Shown: positions 28,038-37,361 of the stretch, one piece after another
Position numbering within the stretch: position 1 is the first letter of the stretch
Layout of the letters: every line of letters starts with the position of its first letter
DNA from: Rickettsiales bacterium
Lineage (GTDB): Bacteria; Pseudomonadota; Alphaproteobacteria; Rickettsiales; SXRF01
Assembly: GCA_041396965.1 (NCBI GenBank)
Contig: JAWKXN010000001.1
Coordinates: forward strand, 1,178,001 to 1,242,000
DNA length: 64,000 bases
Direction: 5' to 3'
Position numbers and translations under genes: made by a program
Notes under the pieces: generated by a model
The model's input: the letters and a program-made list of their open reading frames with translations, nothing else
Databases searched by the model: none
Told to the model about the DNA's origin: nothing

Positions 28038-29378
28038 ATGAAACTTTTTGGTACTGATGGAATACGTGGAACCGCTAACTCTTATCCAGTGACCGCTGAT
28101 ATAGCGTTAAAGGTTGGAATGGCGGCTGGACAGCAATTCTTGCGTGGCAATCACCGCCACCGTGTAGTAATAGCCAAAGACACAAGACTATCCGGCTATA
28201 TGATAGAACCCGCCCTTACCTCTGGTTTTGTCTCTGTTGGAATGGATGTGATATTGGTTGGACCACTGCCAACACCAGCGGTCGCTATGTTGGTAAAGTC
28301 ATTACGCGCGGATCTAGGAGTCATGATTTCCGCTTCCCACAACCCGTATCATGATAATGGTATCAAATTATTTGGTCCCGACAGCTATAAATTATCCGAT
28401 GAAGTTGAAAACAAAATAGAACAGCTTATATCAGAAAATAGTTTTAACGCCTACGCTACACCAGATAAGCTAGGAAGAGCGAAAAGACTTGATGATGCGG
28501 CAGGACGTTATATAGAACACGCCAAAAGCACTTTCCCAAAGCACCTTACCCTTGAAGGACTTAAGATAGTCGTGGATTGTGCTAATGGCGCTGCTTACCA
28601 AGTAGCTCCCACCATATTAAGAGAATTAGGTGCTGAAGTAATTTCAATTGGCATAAACCCTAACGGCTTTAACATAAATGAGAAATGTGGCTCTACCTCC
28701 CCTAAGTTACTATGCGAAACTGTAGTCAAGGAAAAAGCCAACATTGGTATCGCCCTAGATGGTGACGCTGACAGAGTTATAATATGTGACGAGAAAGGTG
28801 AAATAGCCGACGGCGACCAACTAATGGCGATAATCGCCACTACTCTACATAAAAGCGGAAAACTAATAGGAGGTGGAGTGGTAGCCACCCAAATGTCCAA
28901 CATGGGTCTTGAAAAATACTTAAATAATTTAGAACTTACCTTAGAACGCACTAATGTCGGTGACCGCTATGTTGTTGAACGAATGAAAAGCAACAACTTC
29001 AATCTTGGTGGAGAACAGTCTGGTCATATAATTTTGGGTAATCATAGTACGACAGGCGATGGTATAGTGGCATCTTTACAGATACTCGCTTATTTATGTG
29101 AAAATGGTAAAAAATTCAGCAAATGTGGTAAATTATTTACCCCTATGCCACAAATCCTCAAAAATGTTCGTTATAATGGTAAATCCCCATTACAAGATAG
29201 CAAGGTAAAACAAACTATTACGGAAGCCACCGAAAAACTTGGCGATAATGGACGTATCTTTATCCGTAAATCAGGTACCGAGCCTTTAATAAGAGTAATG
29301 GCGGAAGGTAACGATGAAAAAGAAATCAACTCCCTTGTAAATAAAATCTGCGAAGAAGTCGCCAAAGCTAATGGATAA
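28038..29378 (+). CDS. glmM: Phosphoglucosamine mutase
   Basis: A 446-residue enzyme converting glucosamine-6-P to glucosamine-1-P for UDP-GlcNAc. The phosphoserine loop is SASHNP with Ser100, the metal loop DGDADR near 240, a sugar-binding GGEQSGH, and the phosphate-binding loop RKSGTEPLIRVM near 415. It begins 9 bp after ftsH; ftsH-glmM pairing is widespread. Its end overlaps thiD by 8 bases. Confidence 0.97.
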   Translation: MKLFGTDGIRGTANSYPVTADIALKVGMAAGQQFLRGNHRHRVVIAKDTRLSGYMIEPALTSGFVSVGMDVILVGPLPTPAVAMLVKSLRADLGVMISASHNPYHDNGIKLFGPDSYKLSDEVENKIEQLISENSFNAYATPDKLGRAKRLDDAAGRYIEHAKSTFPKHLTLEGLKIVVDCANGAAYQVAPTILRELGAEVISIGINPNGFNINEKCGSTSPKLLCETVVKEKANIGIALDGDADRVIICDEKGEIADGDQLMAIIATTLHKSGKLIGGGVVATQMSNMGLEKYLNNLELTLERTNVGDRYVVERMKSNNFNLGGEQSGHIILGNHSTTGDGIVASLQILAYLCENGKKFSKCGKLFTPMPQILKNVRYNGKSPLQDSKVKQTITEATEKLGDNGRIFIRKSGTEPLIRVMAEGNDEKEINSLVNKICEEVAKANG

Positions 29379-30174
29379 CTACCCAAAAATATTGATAATC
29401 GCCGGATCCGACTCTGGTGGTGGTGCTGGTATTCAGGCTGATATAAAAACTGTTACCTGTCTTGGTGGTTACGCTATGACAGCAATAACCGCCCTCACCG
29501 CCCAAAACACATTAGGTGTTGATGGAATATTGGATATAGATGAGGAGTTTATCGCGAAACAGATAAAGATTACTTTATCCGATATAGGCGCTGACGCTAT
29601 AAAAACTGGTATGCTTAATAAACAAAACGTAATTGAGACAGTAGCGGATACTCTGCTAGAATATCCTCATATACCATTAATATTAGATCCTGTTATGTTT
29701 GCCAAAGGTGGTAGCTGCCTGCTTCCACCTTCCGCTCTTACTGCCCTTAAAGAAAAACTCATACCAAAAGCCTTAATAATAACTCCTAATATACCAGAAG
29801 CTGAGTACTTATCAGGAATCACCATAAATAACATTGATGATATGAAAAAAGCGGCGCGAAAAATACTTACTTTTGGCTGTAAAGCTGTTTTGCTCAAGTC
29901 AGGTCACTTAAAATCCGATAGAATAACCGACTTACTGTTAACAGAGGATGGTGAGAATATCATTGAGCACGAGCGAATTGCCAGCAAAAATACTCATGGC
30001 ACCGGCTGTACGTTAGCATCCGCCATCGCTTATGGAATCGGTAGCTCCATGTCATTAGAAAATTCGGTTAAACAAGCTGAAAATTATGTACTACAAGCCA
30101 TAAAATCAGCATATGATATAGGTCATGGACACGGACCACTTAATCATAACTACATGATTAATCATATATTATAG
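29371..30174 (+). CDS. thiD: Hydroxymethylpyrimidine/phosphomethylpyrimidine kinase
   Basis: A 267-residue ribokinase-fold enzyme phosphorylating HMP and HMP-P for thiamine synthesis or salvage. Signatures: AGSDSGGGAGIQADIKT at about 11-27, TPNIPEAEYLSG, and the anion hole NTHGTGCTLASAIA with the catalytic Asp position replaced by Thr/Cys as usual for ThiD. No other thi gene or TPP riboswitch is seen nearby. It is translationally coupled to glmM. Confidence 0.95.
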   Translation: MDNYPKILIIAGSDSGGGAGIQADIKTVTCLGGYAMTAITALTAQNTLGVDGILDIDEEFIAKQIKITLSDIGADAIKTGMLNKQNVIETVADTLLEYPHIPLILDPVMFAKGGSCLLPPSALTALKEKLIPKALIITPNIPEAEYLSGITINNIDDMKKAARKILTFGCKAVLLKSGHLKSDRITDLLLTEDGENIIEHERIASKNTHGTGCTLASAIAYGIGSSMSLENSVKQAENYVLQAIKSAYDIGHGHGPLNHNYMINHIL

Positions 30175-30212
30175 AGCTTTTACAAGACATTTTGTGCATC
30201 GCAACATTTTAC

Positions 30213-30241
30213 TTGACTGGCATATAAGATACATATATTAT
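30213..30241 (+). promoter_or_regulatory. Sigma-70-type promoter for the phasin gene
   Basis: TTGACT (30213-30218), 17-bp spacer, TATTAT (30236-30241), 46 bp before the phasin ATG. Both boxes match 5 of 6 with ideal spacing. This is among the strongest-looking promoters in the window, fitting an abundant granule protein. Confidence 0.65.
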
Positions 30242-30287
30242 CCAAATCGCCTTTTAGGTATTAACTATCAAAATTTAGGAGAATATT

Positions 30288-30716
30288 ATGTCATATAACC
30301 AACAAGCATTCGCTGATTTATTCAAAAATAATATTGATTTCGGTCAACTTTTATCAACCGGTCGTCGCAATATAGAAGCCATTTCCGCCGCTAATCAAGT
30401 AGTGGTTGAAAGCGCGCAAACAATTGGTCGCCGTCAAGCGGAAGTCGCTCGCGCTAACATTGATAACACCATAAAAGTATCAAAAGATCTTATGACTTCT
30501 GGTACTCCTGAAACCAGCATAAGCAAACATTCTGACTTGATGAAAGCTTTCTTTGAAAACAGCCTTAGCAATCTTCGTGAGGTAAGCGAGCTAGTTACAA
30601 AGTCTGGCTTTGAGGTATTTGACGTACTTAACCGCCGCGCGGCTGAAAGCATGGAAGAAGTAAGTGCTTCATGCGCTGGCTCATGCTCTTCTTCAACTAA
30701 GAAAAAAGCTGCTTAA
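30288..30716 (+). CDS. Phasin family protein
   Basis: A 142-residue helical protein with the phasin pattern (AFADLFKNNIDFGQLLSTGRRN, SAANQVVVESAQTIGRRQAE). It ends in a Ser/Cys-rich and Lys-rich tail. Phasins coat polyhydroxyalkanoate granules, so the organism probably stores PHA, although no PHA synthase is in the window. AGGAG lies ahead of the ATG. The gene has its own promoter and terminator and is monocistronic. Confidence 0.88.
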   Translation: MSYNQQAFADLFKNNIDFGQLLSTGRRNIEAISAANQVVVESAQTIGRRQAEVARANIDNTIKVSKDLMTSGTPETSISKHSDLMKAFFENSLSNLREVSELVTKSGFEVFDVLNRRAAESMEEVSASCAGSCSSSTKKKAA

Positions 30717-30745
30717 TATTTCTCTATTATAGAGCAAACTTAAGT

Positions 30746-30785
30746 AAAAAGCCCTGACTATCATAATCATAGTCAGGGCTTTTTT
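30746..30785. terminator. Rho-independent terminator after the phasin gene (bidirectional)
   Basis: AAAAA, an 11-bp stem GCCCTGACTAT/ATAGTCAGGGC with 7-base loop, then TTTTTT. A-run and T-run on opposite sides let it also serve the converging gene at 30827-31747. Confidence 0.92.
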
Positions 30786-30826
30786 ATGGAGAATAATTAA
30801 GTCAATTAATATGGTTTACTAAATTT

Positions 30827-31747
30827 CTATGCTACATTTACAGAAGATTGCTTACCACCAGCGACCTTAGTCTTTTCTGGTAAATTTTGTTTACCATCCG
30901 CTACCTTAGCGGCATCACTTGATTCTAGTCTTACAACATTTTTTGGAAGCTCTATTTCAGCTAAGTCCCTAGTTGGCACTTCCAGAGAGCTACGCTCTCT
31001 CCGCTGCATCTTTCTTTCATGAAATTCTATAAAACCTTTGAATTCACCACTCCCCCCTCTTATTCGCCGTGCTCTTTGCTCATTAAACCATTTATTATAG
31101 TTAGCATGATTAGGATCGTAGGCATTGACTAGTTCTTGAGCTAATTGCGCGGCTCTATTCTGTTTATCATAATCTCCATACCTATACTCACTAAAAAGGC
31201 GCCTCTTACCAGCCTCTCTATTAAAGGCATCTCTTGGTATATTATGCGCGTCCAAGAATATGTCATAACGCCAACTCGTACCTCTTTCTCCAAGCGGCGG
31301 CACTCTACTTGGATCGTAAAGCTCGGTTTTAATCCAATCATCAAGAACAACTTGGCTTCTAGGAGTCAAACCAGCATACCCTAAATGAGGTTGATCCACA
31401 CGCTGCTTATCTATCCTCTGCTTCATCCTTTCATGAGGATTTACCGTTTTTTCTTTAGGCACTGGTGAATACCTTCTACCAGCTCCCATAAAATCTTTCT
31501 GCATTTTCTCAAATGCCCTTATTTCTTCTGGGGAAATAGTTTTACTACTAGGGGTAGCTCCTTGCAGTTCCCCTCTCTGATATGACTCCACCATCTGTCG
31601 TTCAATCGCCTTAGTATCAATTCCACCACCACCAGTAGCTCGTTTCATGATACGCATTAAATCTTGCTGTGTTCTCGGATCAAGACCAGATTCCCCGATA
31701 GCTTCTTGCATCTGACGCATCATATCCGCTTGTGTATGATCTGACAT
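30827..31747 (-). CDS. Hypothetical protein, charged, unknown function
   Basis: A 306-residue hydrophilic protein with no signal peptide or membrane segment. The N-terminal half is Met/Gln-rich and helical (MMRQMQEAIGESGLDPRTQQDLM). A central segment with many Tyr/Trp/Arg (SWRYDIFLDAHNIPRDAF, SEYRYGDYDKQNRAAQLAQ) looks like a folded domain. The tail has two similar units, KVADGKQ and KVAGGKQ. I do not recognise the family. It is alone between the phasin terminator and mutM. Confidence 0.75.
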   Translation of the reverse strand: MSDHTQADMMRQMQEAIGESGLDPRTQQDLMRIMKRATGGGGIDTKAIERQMVESYQRGELQGATPSSKTISPEEIRAFEKMQKDFMGAGRRYSPVPKEKTVNPHERMKQRIDKQRVDQPHLGYAGLTPRSQVVLDDWIKTELYDPSRVPPLGERGTSWRYDIFLDAHNIPRDAFNREAGKRRLFSEYRYGDYDKQNRAAQLAQELVNAYDPNHANYNKWFNEQRARRIRGGSGEFKGFIEFHERKMQRRERSSLEVPTRDLAEIELPKNVVRLESSDAAKVADGKQNLPEKTKVAGGKQSSVNVA

Positions 31748-31885
31748 AAAAATTCCTTACCTATTTGCTTTATTTTTATTTATTAAATTTTAGTTAATAC
31801 TCTATGCTAGAGAAACATATAAACAGTCATATGTCAAGAACTCTAATATACTGATAAATAAAAATTTATATCCAGTATCCTACAT

Positions 31886-32728
31886 CTATTTCTGGCAATT
31901 AGCGCAATAATAAGTAGCTCTCCCCGCTTGTTTGATGGATATGATAGCCGCGCCACACTCCCCACAATTTTTACCATCCTTACCATAAACATGGAATTTA
32001 TGTTGAAAATACCCCTCCTCACCAGAGACATGAGCAAAATCCTTAAGTGTTGAGCCACCAGCCTCTATCGCCGCCGTAAGCACCTGTTTTATCGCCTGAA
32101 CAAGCCGTGATATTTCATCATTTGTTATCGTATTTGCCTTCCTAAGCGGTGATATCCCCGAGATAAACAGTGACTCACTAGCGTATATATTGCCAACTCC
32201 CACCACGACTTTTTGATCCATGATCACTGGCTTGATCGCCGCCGAATGTCTTTTGAGTTGTTCTTTAAGATATTCCTCATTAAATCCATTGCCAAGCGGC
32301 TCTGGAGCGAGGTGAGAAAGCAGCTTATGCCTGTCAATACTTCCCGTATCACATATAGTCATCAGCCCAAACCGTCTTGGATCATTATATACAAGCGAAT
32401 ATCCATTATCTAAGAGAAAAATTACATGGTCATGTTTCTGAAATTCCACACTTTCATTAGTCTTTATAATAGAAAATCTTCCACTCATACCCAGATGAGC
32501 TATAAGATTTATATCCACTAGCAACTCTGATTTTTCAAAAGAAAACAGCAAATATTTAGCACGCCTAGAAATAGATTTAATCTTTTGTCCTTTAAGGGAT
32601 AAAGCGAAATCACCAGGAAACTCGCTTCTCAAATTATTACGGCGAAGAATCACCTCCTCTATCTTACTTCCGATTAGAGATTTCTCTAACCCACGTCGTA
32701 CTGTCTCTACTTCTGGCAACTCAGGCAT
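31886..32728 (-). CDS. mutM: Formamidopyrimidine-DNA glycosylase
   Basis: A 280-residue base-excision enzyme removing 8-oxoG and Fapy lesions. The N-terminal PELPEVETV supplies the catalytic Pro2 and Glu3; the conserved Lys is in GRRAKYLLF-like sequence near residue 57 (SRRAKYLLF). The C-terminal zinc finger has CGECG and CANCQK. Length is as expected. It is transcribed away from groES. Confidence 0.97.
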   Translation of the reverse strand: MPELPEVETVRRGLEKSLIGSKIEEVILRRNNLRSEFPGDFALSLKGQKIKSISRRAKYLLFSFEKSELLVDINLIAHLGMSGRFSIIKTNESVEFQKHDHVIFLLDNGYSLVYNDPRRFGLMTICDTGSIDRHKLLSHLAPEPLGNGFNEEYLKEQLKRHSAAIKPVIMDQKVVVGVGNIYASESLFISGISPLRKANTITNDEISRLVQAIKQVLTAAIEAGGSTLKDFAHVSGEEGYFQHKFHVYGKDGKNCGECGAAIISIKQAGRATYYCANCQK

Positions 32729-32825
32729 CTTACTGTTTTTCTTATAGTTTTATACCAATCAAATTTGTACTATAACCAATATATAAGAAATATTGTAAAA
32801 AAATACCATAATTTATATTTTCCCT

Positions 32826-32853
32826 CTTGAAACAAACTAACATTTACTTATAT
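32826..32853 (+). promoter_or_regulatory. Heat-shock (RpoH-type) promoter upstream of groES
   Basis: CTTG (32826-32829; extended CTTGAAA), 17 bases, CTTATAT (32847-32853). This fits the alphaproteobacterial heat-shock consensus CTTG-N17/18-CYTATNT recalled from the literature. It lies 80 bp before groES. No CIRCE inverted repeat (HrcA site) is present between mutM and groES, so control is probably by RpoH. Confidence 0.7.
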
Positions 32854-32932
32854 CACATGCACAACAGTCGGTGAGCGTCGCTTGCCTTATGTTCAAATTA
32901 TTTTTTTAACTATATAAATTAGGAGTAATCTT

Positions 32933-33247
32933 ATGAAGATTAAACCGTTAGCTGATCGCATCGTTGTTGAGCGCATTGAGCAGGAATCAAAAACCGCTGG
33001 GGGCATCATCATCCCTGATACCGCTAAGGAAAAACCAAAGAAAGGTCGTGTTCTAGCCATTGGTGAGGGCGCTAAGGATGAAAATGGAAAACGTATACCG
33101 ATTGATATATCTATCGGTGATATTATTCTATTCACCCAATGGGCTGGCAGTGAGATTAAATTAGACGGCAAAGATTATCTGGTTATGAAAGAATCAGACG
33201 TTATCGGGATCATAGAAGAAGAAAAGTCTGGTAAAAAAGCCGCTTAG
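32933..33247 (+). CDS. groES: Co-chaperonin GroES
   Basis: A 104-residue lid of the GroEL chamber. The mobile loop QESKTAGGIIIPDTAKEK is intact at about 20-37, with KPLADRIVVERIE at the start. TAGGAG lies before the ATG. groEL follows 61 bp downstream in the same transcript. Confidence 0.98.
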   Translation: MKIKPLADRIVVERIEQESKTAGGIIIPDTAKEKPKKGRVLAIGEGAKDENGKRIPIDISIGDIILFTQWAGSEIKLDGKDYLVMKESDVIGIIEEEKSGKKAA

Positions 33248-33308
33248 TTAAAAACTAACCACTAAATAACTAAAAATTGAATTTAACAAAAATAATGGAG
33301 AACAAAAA

Positions 33309-34973
33309 ATGTCCGCAAAAGAACTAAAATATGGTTCAGAAGCACGTGAGCAAATATTGCTCGGTGCTGGAAAACTGGCTAACGCCGTAAAAGTAACACT
33401 CGGACCTCGTGGTCGTAACGTAGTTATAGATAAAGCATATGGTGCTCCTCGTGTTACTAAAGATGGTGTGAGCGTTGCTAAAGAAGTTACACTTTCTAAC
33501 AAATTCCAAAATATGGGTGCGCAAATGTTGCGTGAGGTGGCTAGCAAATCAGCTGATCTCGCTGGTGACGGAACCACTACCGCTACCGTTCTAGCGCAGG
33601 CTATTTTCACTGAGGGTAGCAAAGCGGTTGCCGCTGGCCTTAATCCTATGGATCTAAAGCGTGGTATTGATAAAGCGGTTGAGGCGGTAGTTGACGCTAT
33701 CAAATCTAATAGCAAAAAAGTAAACTCAAAAGATGAGTGGGCGCAGGTCGCTACTATTTCCGCCAATGGTGACAAAGAAGTTGGTGAAAAAATCGCTGAG
33801 GCTATGGATAAAGTTGGTCGTGAAGGCGTTATCACCGTTGAGGAAGCTAAAGGTCTTGAGTTTGAGCTAGATATTGTTGAGGGTATGCAGTTTGATCGTG
33901 GCTACCTATCTCCTTATTTCGTTACTAATCCTGAAAAAATGGTGGTAGAGCTAGATAATCCGTACATTCTTATATTTGAGAAAAAACTTTCTGGATTACA
34001 GCCAATGTTGCCACTTCTTGAGTCAGTAGTACAACATCAACGCCCTCTTCTGATAATCGCTGAAGACGTGGAAGGTGAAGCTCTTGCCACTTTAGTTGTC
34101 AATAAACTACGTGGTGGTCTAAAAGTCGCCGCTGTTAAGGCTCCTGGTTTTGGTGATCGCCGTAAAGCTATGCTGGATGATATAGCGACCCTTACCTCTG
34201 GTGAGGTGATCAGCGAAGATCTTGGCACAAAACTTGAAACCGTTACTATAGAAAGTCTTGGTACCGCGAAAAAAGTCGTTATCACAAAAGATGATACCAC
34301 TGTTGTTGACGGAACTGGTGATAAAAAGGCTATTGAAGCTCGTTGCAACCAAATCCGCACGCAAATTGAGGAAACAACCTCTGACTATGACCGTGAAAAA
34401 CTTCAAGAACGTCTAGCTAAACTTTCTGGTGGTGTCGCTATTCTTAAAGTTGGCGGCGGCAGTGAAGTTGAAGTTAAAGAACGTAAAGACCGTGTTGATG
34501 ACGCTCTACACGCTACTCGCGCGGCTGTTGAGGAAGGTATTGTACCAGGTGGTGGTTCTACCTTACTTTACGCTTCACGCGCTCTTGACAAGCTGAAAGT
34601 AGAAAATGATGACCAAAAAGCTGGTGTTAACATAGTGCGCCGCGCTCTTCAGGCTCCTCTACGTCAGATTGTTGAGAACGCTGGTCTTGATGGCGCTGTC
34701 GTCGCTGGAAAACTACTTGAGAGCACTGAGAACAACTTTGGTTTTGACGCTCAAAAACTTGAGTATGTTGACCTAATTAAAGCCGGTATAATTGACCCAG
34801 CTAAAGTTGTACGTGCCGCTATACAAGGCGCCGCTTCCGTAGCTGGTCTGCTTATTACCACTGAGGCTGTTATAGCCGACCTTCCAGATGATAAAAAATC
34901 TGATGGTGCTGCAGCTATGGGCGGTATGGGTGGAATGGGCGGTATGGGAGGCATGGGCGGAATGGATTTCTAA
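33309..34973 (+). CDS. groEL: Chaperonin GroEL
   Basis: A 554-residue chaperonin. The ATP site GDGTTTATVLAQ (catalytic Asp near 87) and the equatorial, intermediate and apical domains are complete. The C-terminus is the usual (GGM)n tail, with about five repeats. Strong TGG-free but GGT-rich codon choice hints at high expression. It is cotranscribed with groES from the heat-shock promoter. Confidence 0.98.
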   Translation: MSAKELKYGSEAREQILLGAGKLANAVKVTLGPRGRNVVIDKAYGAPRVTKDGVSVAKEVTLSNKFQNMGAQMLREVASKSADLAGDGTTTATVLAQAIFTEGSKAVAAGLNPMDLKRGIDKAVEAVVDAIKSNSKKVNSKDEWAQVATISANGDKEVGEKIAEAMDKVGREGVITVEEAKGLEFELDIVEGMQFDRGYLSPYFVTNPEKMVVELDNPYILIFEKKLSGLQPMLPLLESVVQHQRPLLIIAEDVEGEALATLVVNKLRGGLKVAAVKAPGFGDRRKAMLDDIATLTSGEVISEDLGTKLETVTIESLGTAKKVVITKDDTTVVDGTGDKKAIEARCNQIRTQIEETTSDYDREKLQERLAKLSGGVAILKVGGGSEVEVKERKDRVDDALHATRAAVEEGIVPGGGSTLLYASRALDKLKVENDDQKAGVNIVRRALQAPLRQIVENAGLDGAVVAGKLLESTENNFGFDAQKLEYVDLIKAGIIDPAKVVRAAIQGAASVAGLLITTEAVIADLPDDKKSDGAAAMGGMGGMGGMGGMGGMDF

Positions 34974-35009
34974 ATCTAATTCAATCCTAGCTTTTCTAAA
35001 GCTTATCAT

Positions 35010-35040
35010 AAAAGGGGCGGTTCTTATGACCGCCCTTTTT
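35010..35040 (+). terminator. Rho-independent terminator after groEL
   Basis: AAAAGGGGCGGT, loop TCTTATG, ACCGCCCTTTTT: a GC-rich stem followed by five T's, 37 bp after the groEL stop. Confidence 0.93.
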
Positions 35041-35131
35041 AATTGCTTATTAACCAATACATGCCATATATACAATAGTCTGCTAGTCCGTATTTTCTAA
35101 GCTTATACAATGAATCACATAGACTACTAAT

Positions 35132-35914
35132 ATGCTATACAGAAAAAATATCCTCTTAATATTATCATCCCTATTTGTTTTCTCATGCTCTGGAAGTGCT
35201 GATGATAATGGAAGAAAAAAGGATACTAAACTCACTATAGAATATGAAATCATGAAAAAAAATGGCAATAGACTTATAAAGGAAGAGAAATTCAAAGATG
35301 CCATAATCGTATTTGACAAAATGATAGAAATGGATCCTTACAACTCTCCTGCTTACAATGGAAAAGCGATAGCTTTTGATCATGCTGGCAACCATCTCGC
35401 CGCTCAAGATCTCTACAAAATGGCATTGTCATTAGACCCTCAATCATTATCTATTAAAAATAATCTCGCTATGTCACTTATTCTGGATAATCGCCCTTCT
35501 CAAGCTATAGAGTTACTAGAGCCAATTATACAACAGCATCAAACTGATGGTTTAATAAATAATAAAGACCTAAAAATAGCCCGCCATAATCTCGCTTTAG
35601 CATATGGAATTTCTGGAAGTTATGATAAAGCGGCGAACATTAACAAGCTAGATATGAGCGCGGAAAAAGTAGAAGAAAACACCAAATTTTATAAGAAATA
35701 TCATAAAAATCTAAAAAATAATAAAACAAAGAATAATAACATTGGCTTTACCATAGCTGAGGATACTAAGTCACCAGAGCCTAAAGCGGCAAATATAAAA
35801 ACTCCAAAAAAGGAAAAAATTAGCGAGGAAGTTAGCAAAGTAATAGATAAAGAACTTAAGGAATCAGAAGATACTTTTCTTGGAAAACCAGCAGTTTATG
35901 AATATCCCAACTAA
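35132..35914 (+). CDS. TPR-repeat lipoprotein
   Basis: A 260-residue lipoprotein candidate with lipobox LFVFSC (Cys19). At least three TPR units run from about 38 to 165 (NRLIKEEKFKDAIIVFDKM, AYNGKAIAFDHAGNHLAAQDLY, LALAYGISGSYDKA). The C-terminal third is Lys/Asn-rich and looks disordered. The layout resembles TadD-type pilus assembly lipoproteins, but no tad genes are near, so that name is not assigned. Confidence 0.75.
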   Translation: MLYRKNILLILSSLFVFSCSGSADDNGRKKDTKLTIEYEIMKKNGNRLIKEEKFKDAIIVFDKMIEMDPYNSPAYNGKAIAFDHAGNHLAAQDLYKMALSLDPQSLSIKNNLAMSLILDNRPSQAIELLEPIIQQHQTDGLINNKDLKIARHNLALAYGISGSYDKAANINKLDMSAEKVEENTKFYKKYHKNLKNNKTKNNNIGFTIAEDTKSPEPKAANIKTPKKEKISEEVSKVIDKELKESEDTFLGKPAVYEYPN

Positions 35915-36035
35915 GCTATATAAATAGCCACGATATTTAATATCAGACCATAACTTGCTTTTATACCCATAAAATATTACAATGAATTTGGGTATCACCT
36001 AATAAATACCTTAGTTTTTCAATAAAAAATGATGT

Positions 36036-37172
36036 ATGAAGATAAAAATAAATAGATATTACCATTTACTTACAATCATCATATTGTGTGGTTCATTCAA
36101 CCATAATGCTTTCGCCGCGTCAGACCAAAGAATAAGTGGTGCTAAATTATGTACAAAATATCTACAGCGTTATGAAAGGAAATATGGAATACCAGCTCAT
36201 CTACTTTCCGCTATATCATCAACCGAATCAGGTCGCTATCATAAAGGACTGAAAATAAAACTGCCATGGCCGTGGACTATAAATGTTGAGGGAAAAGGCT
36301 ATTTCTTTAACAGCAAGGAAGAAGCTATACAAAAAGTCAGAGCTTTAAGACAAAGAGGAATAAAAAGTATAGATGTCGGCTGTATGCAGGTGAATCTTTT
36401 ACACCATCCAAATGCTTTTCCCAGCTTAGAACATGCTTTTGAACCCAAATATAATATAGAATACGCCGCTAAATTCCTCCGAGAATTGTATAATGAGGAA
36501 AAATCATGGAAAAAGGCCGCCACCTATTACCATTCAAAAACTCCCAAATTTGGTAATAAATATATAGGTATTGTCTATAATAGCTGGATAAATATTATAA
36601 ACAAATTACGTGAGGCAAGACTAGCGATACCCAAAAGCTCCACAGATGGAATCAGAAGAATGTCCAGCGATAACTCAGCGAAAATAATAAAAGTGACAAG
36701 CGTAACTTCCGAACCCCAGATAAATGACAGTATAGAGTCTGAAAATATGATGGTAGTACAGCCAATAGAAAATGTAGATAACAAAATAAGTAATACTAAT
36801 GTAATTACGGTAACAAATAGGCAAAAAGCCACTCCGCAGAAAAACAATATAATAGTAATGCAGGGAAATAACGCTAACAACGCGAGCAGTGACGAATATA
36901 TCCGAGTTTCTAGCAATTATCAGAACGAGAATAATCAACCACAACCTATGGTAATATCAAGCCCAACATCAATCAATAAAAGTAACGATAAAAATAATAA
37001 AACAGCTATTGACGACAACCAATCTGGTAGTAATATTACCGTAAGCTCTTCCGCCCAGACTGCTGACGCGAAAATCATAAGATTAAATAATAACCTGACT
37101 GACAGAAGAGTAGTGAACAAAAGAACGGTAAATGATAAACGAAACAAGCCAAATTTCATTTTTGATAATTGA
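36036..37172 (+). CDS. Secreted lytic transglycosylase (SLT domain) with long disordered tail
   Basis: A 378-residue protein with a signal peptide ending near residue 28 (NHNAFA). The SLT domain covers about 35-190, with catalytic Glu64 in SSTESGRYH, SIDVGCMQVNLLHHP and AATYYHSKTP. The remaining 180 residues are Asn/Ser-rich low complexity without a recognised domain. SLT proteins of this kind assist pili, flagella or secretion systems in crossing the wall; the partner is unknown. Confidence 0.85.
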   Translation: MKIKINRYYHLLTIIILCGSFNHNAFAASDQRISGAKLCTKYLQRYERKYGIPAHLLSAISSTESGRYHKGLKIKLPWPWTINVEGKGYFFNSKEEAIQKVRALRQRGIKSIDVGCMQVNLLHHPNAFPSLEHAFEPKYNIEYAAKFLRELYNEEKSWKKAATYYHSKTPKFGNKYIGIVYNSWINIINKLREARLAIPKSSTDGIRRMSSDNSAKIIKVTSVTSEPQINDSIESENMMVVQPIENVDNKISNTNVITVTNRQKATPQKNNIIVMQGNNANNASSDEYIRVSSNYQNENNQPQPMVISSPTSINKSNDKNNKTAIDDNQSGSNITVSSSAQTADAKIIRLNNNLTDRRVVNKRTVNDKRNKPNFIFDN

Positions 37173-37180
37173 GAAATTAT

Positions 37181-37357
37181 ATGAGTAAAATTGAAGAATT
37201 TTCTGTAACATCCCTTGAAATAGTGTGTAGCGGTGGCGAAGGCGCTCTTGGTCACCCTAAAGTATACTTGCATATAGAACGTGAGAAAGGTGATGTCACT
37301 TGCCCATATTGTAGCCGGACATATGTGTATAAGCCAATAAGCGCTAGTTATGCCTAA
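37181..37357 (+). CDS. Zinc-finger domain protein (CHCC type)
   Basis: A 58-residue protein from the ATG at 37181. Metal ligands Cys16, His25, Cys41 and Cys44 (CSGGEGALGHP ... TCPYCSRTYVY) fit the zf-CHCC family, related to the NDUFS6 subunit of mitochondrial complex I. Small bacterial members are widespread in alphaproteobacteria. The frame extends to 37169, overlapping the previous stop, but the ATG at 37181 begins the conserved part. Confidence 0.85.
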   Translation: MSKIEEFSVTSLEIVCSGGEGALGHPKVYLHIEREKGDVTCPYCSRTYVYKPISASYA

Positions 37358-37361
37358 ACCA

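Noticed and set aside
32729..32932. CIRCE element before groES
   Set aside because: Searched for TTAGCACTC-N9-GAGTGCTAA; not present even with several mismatches.
33248..34406. Long minus-strand frames opposite groEL
   Set aside because: Shadows of the highly biased groEL codon usage; no ribosome site or family match.
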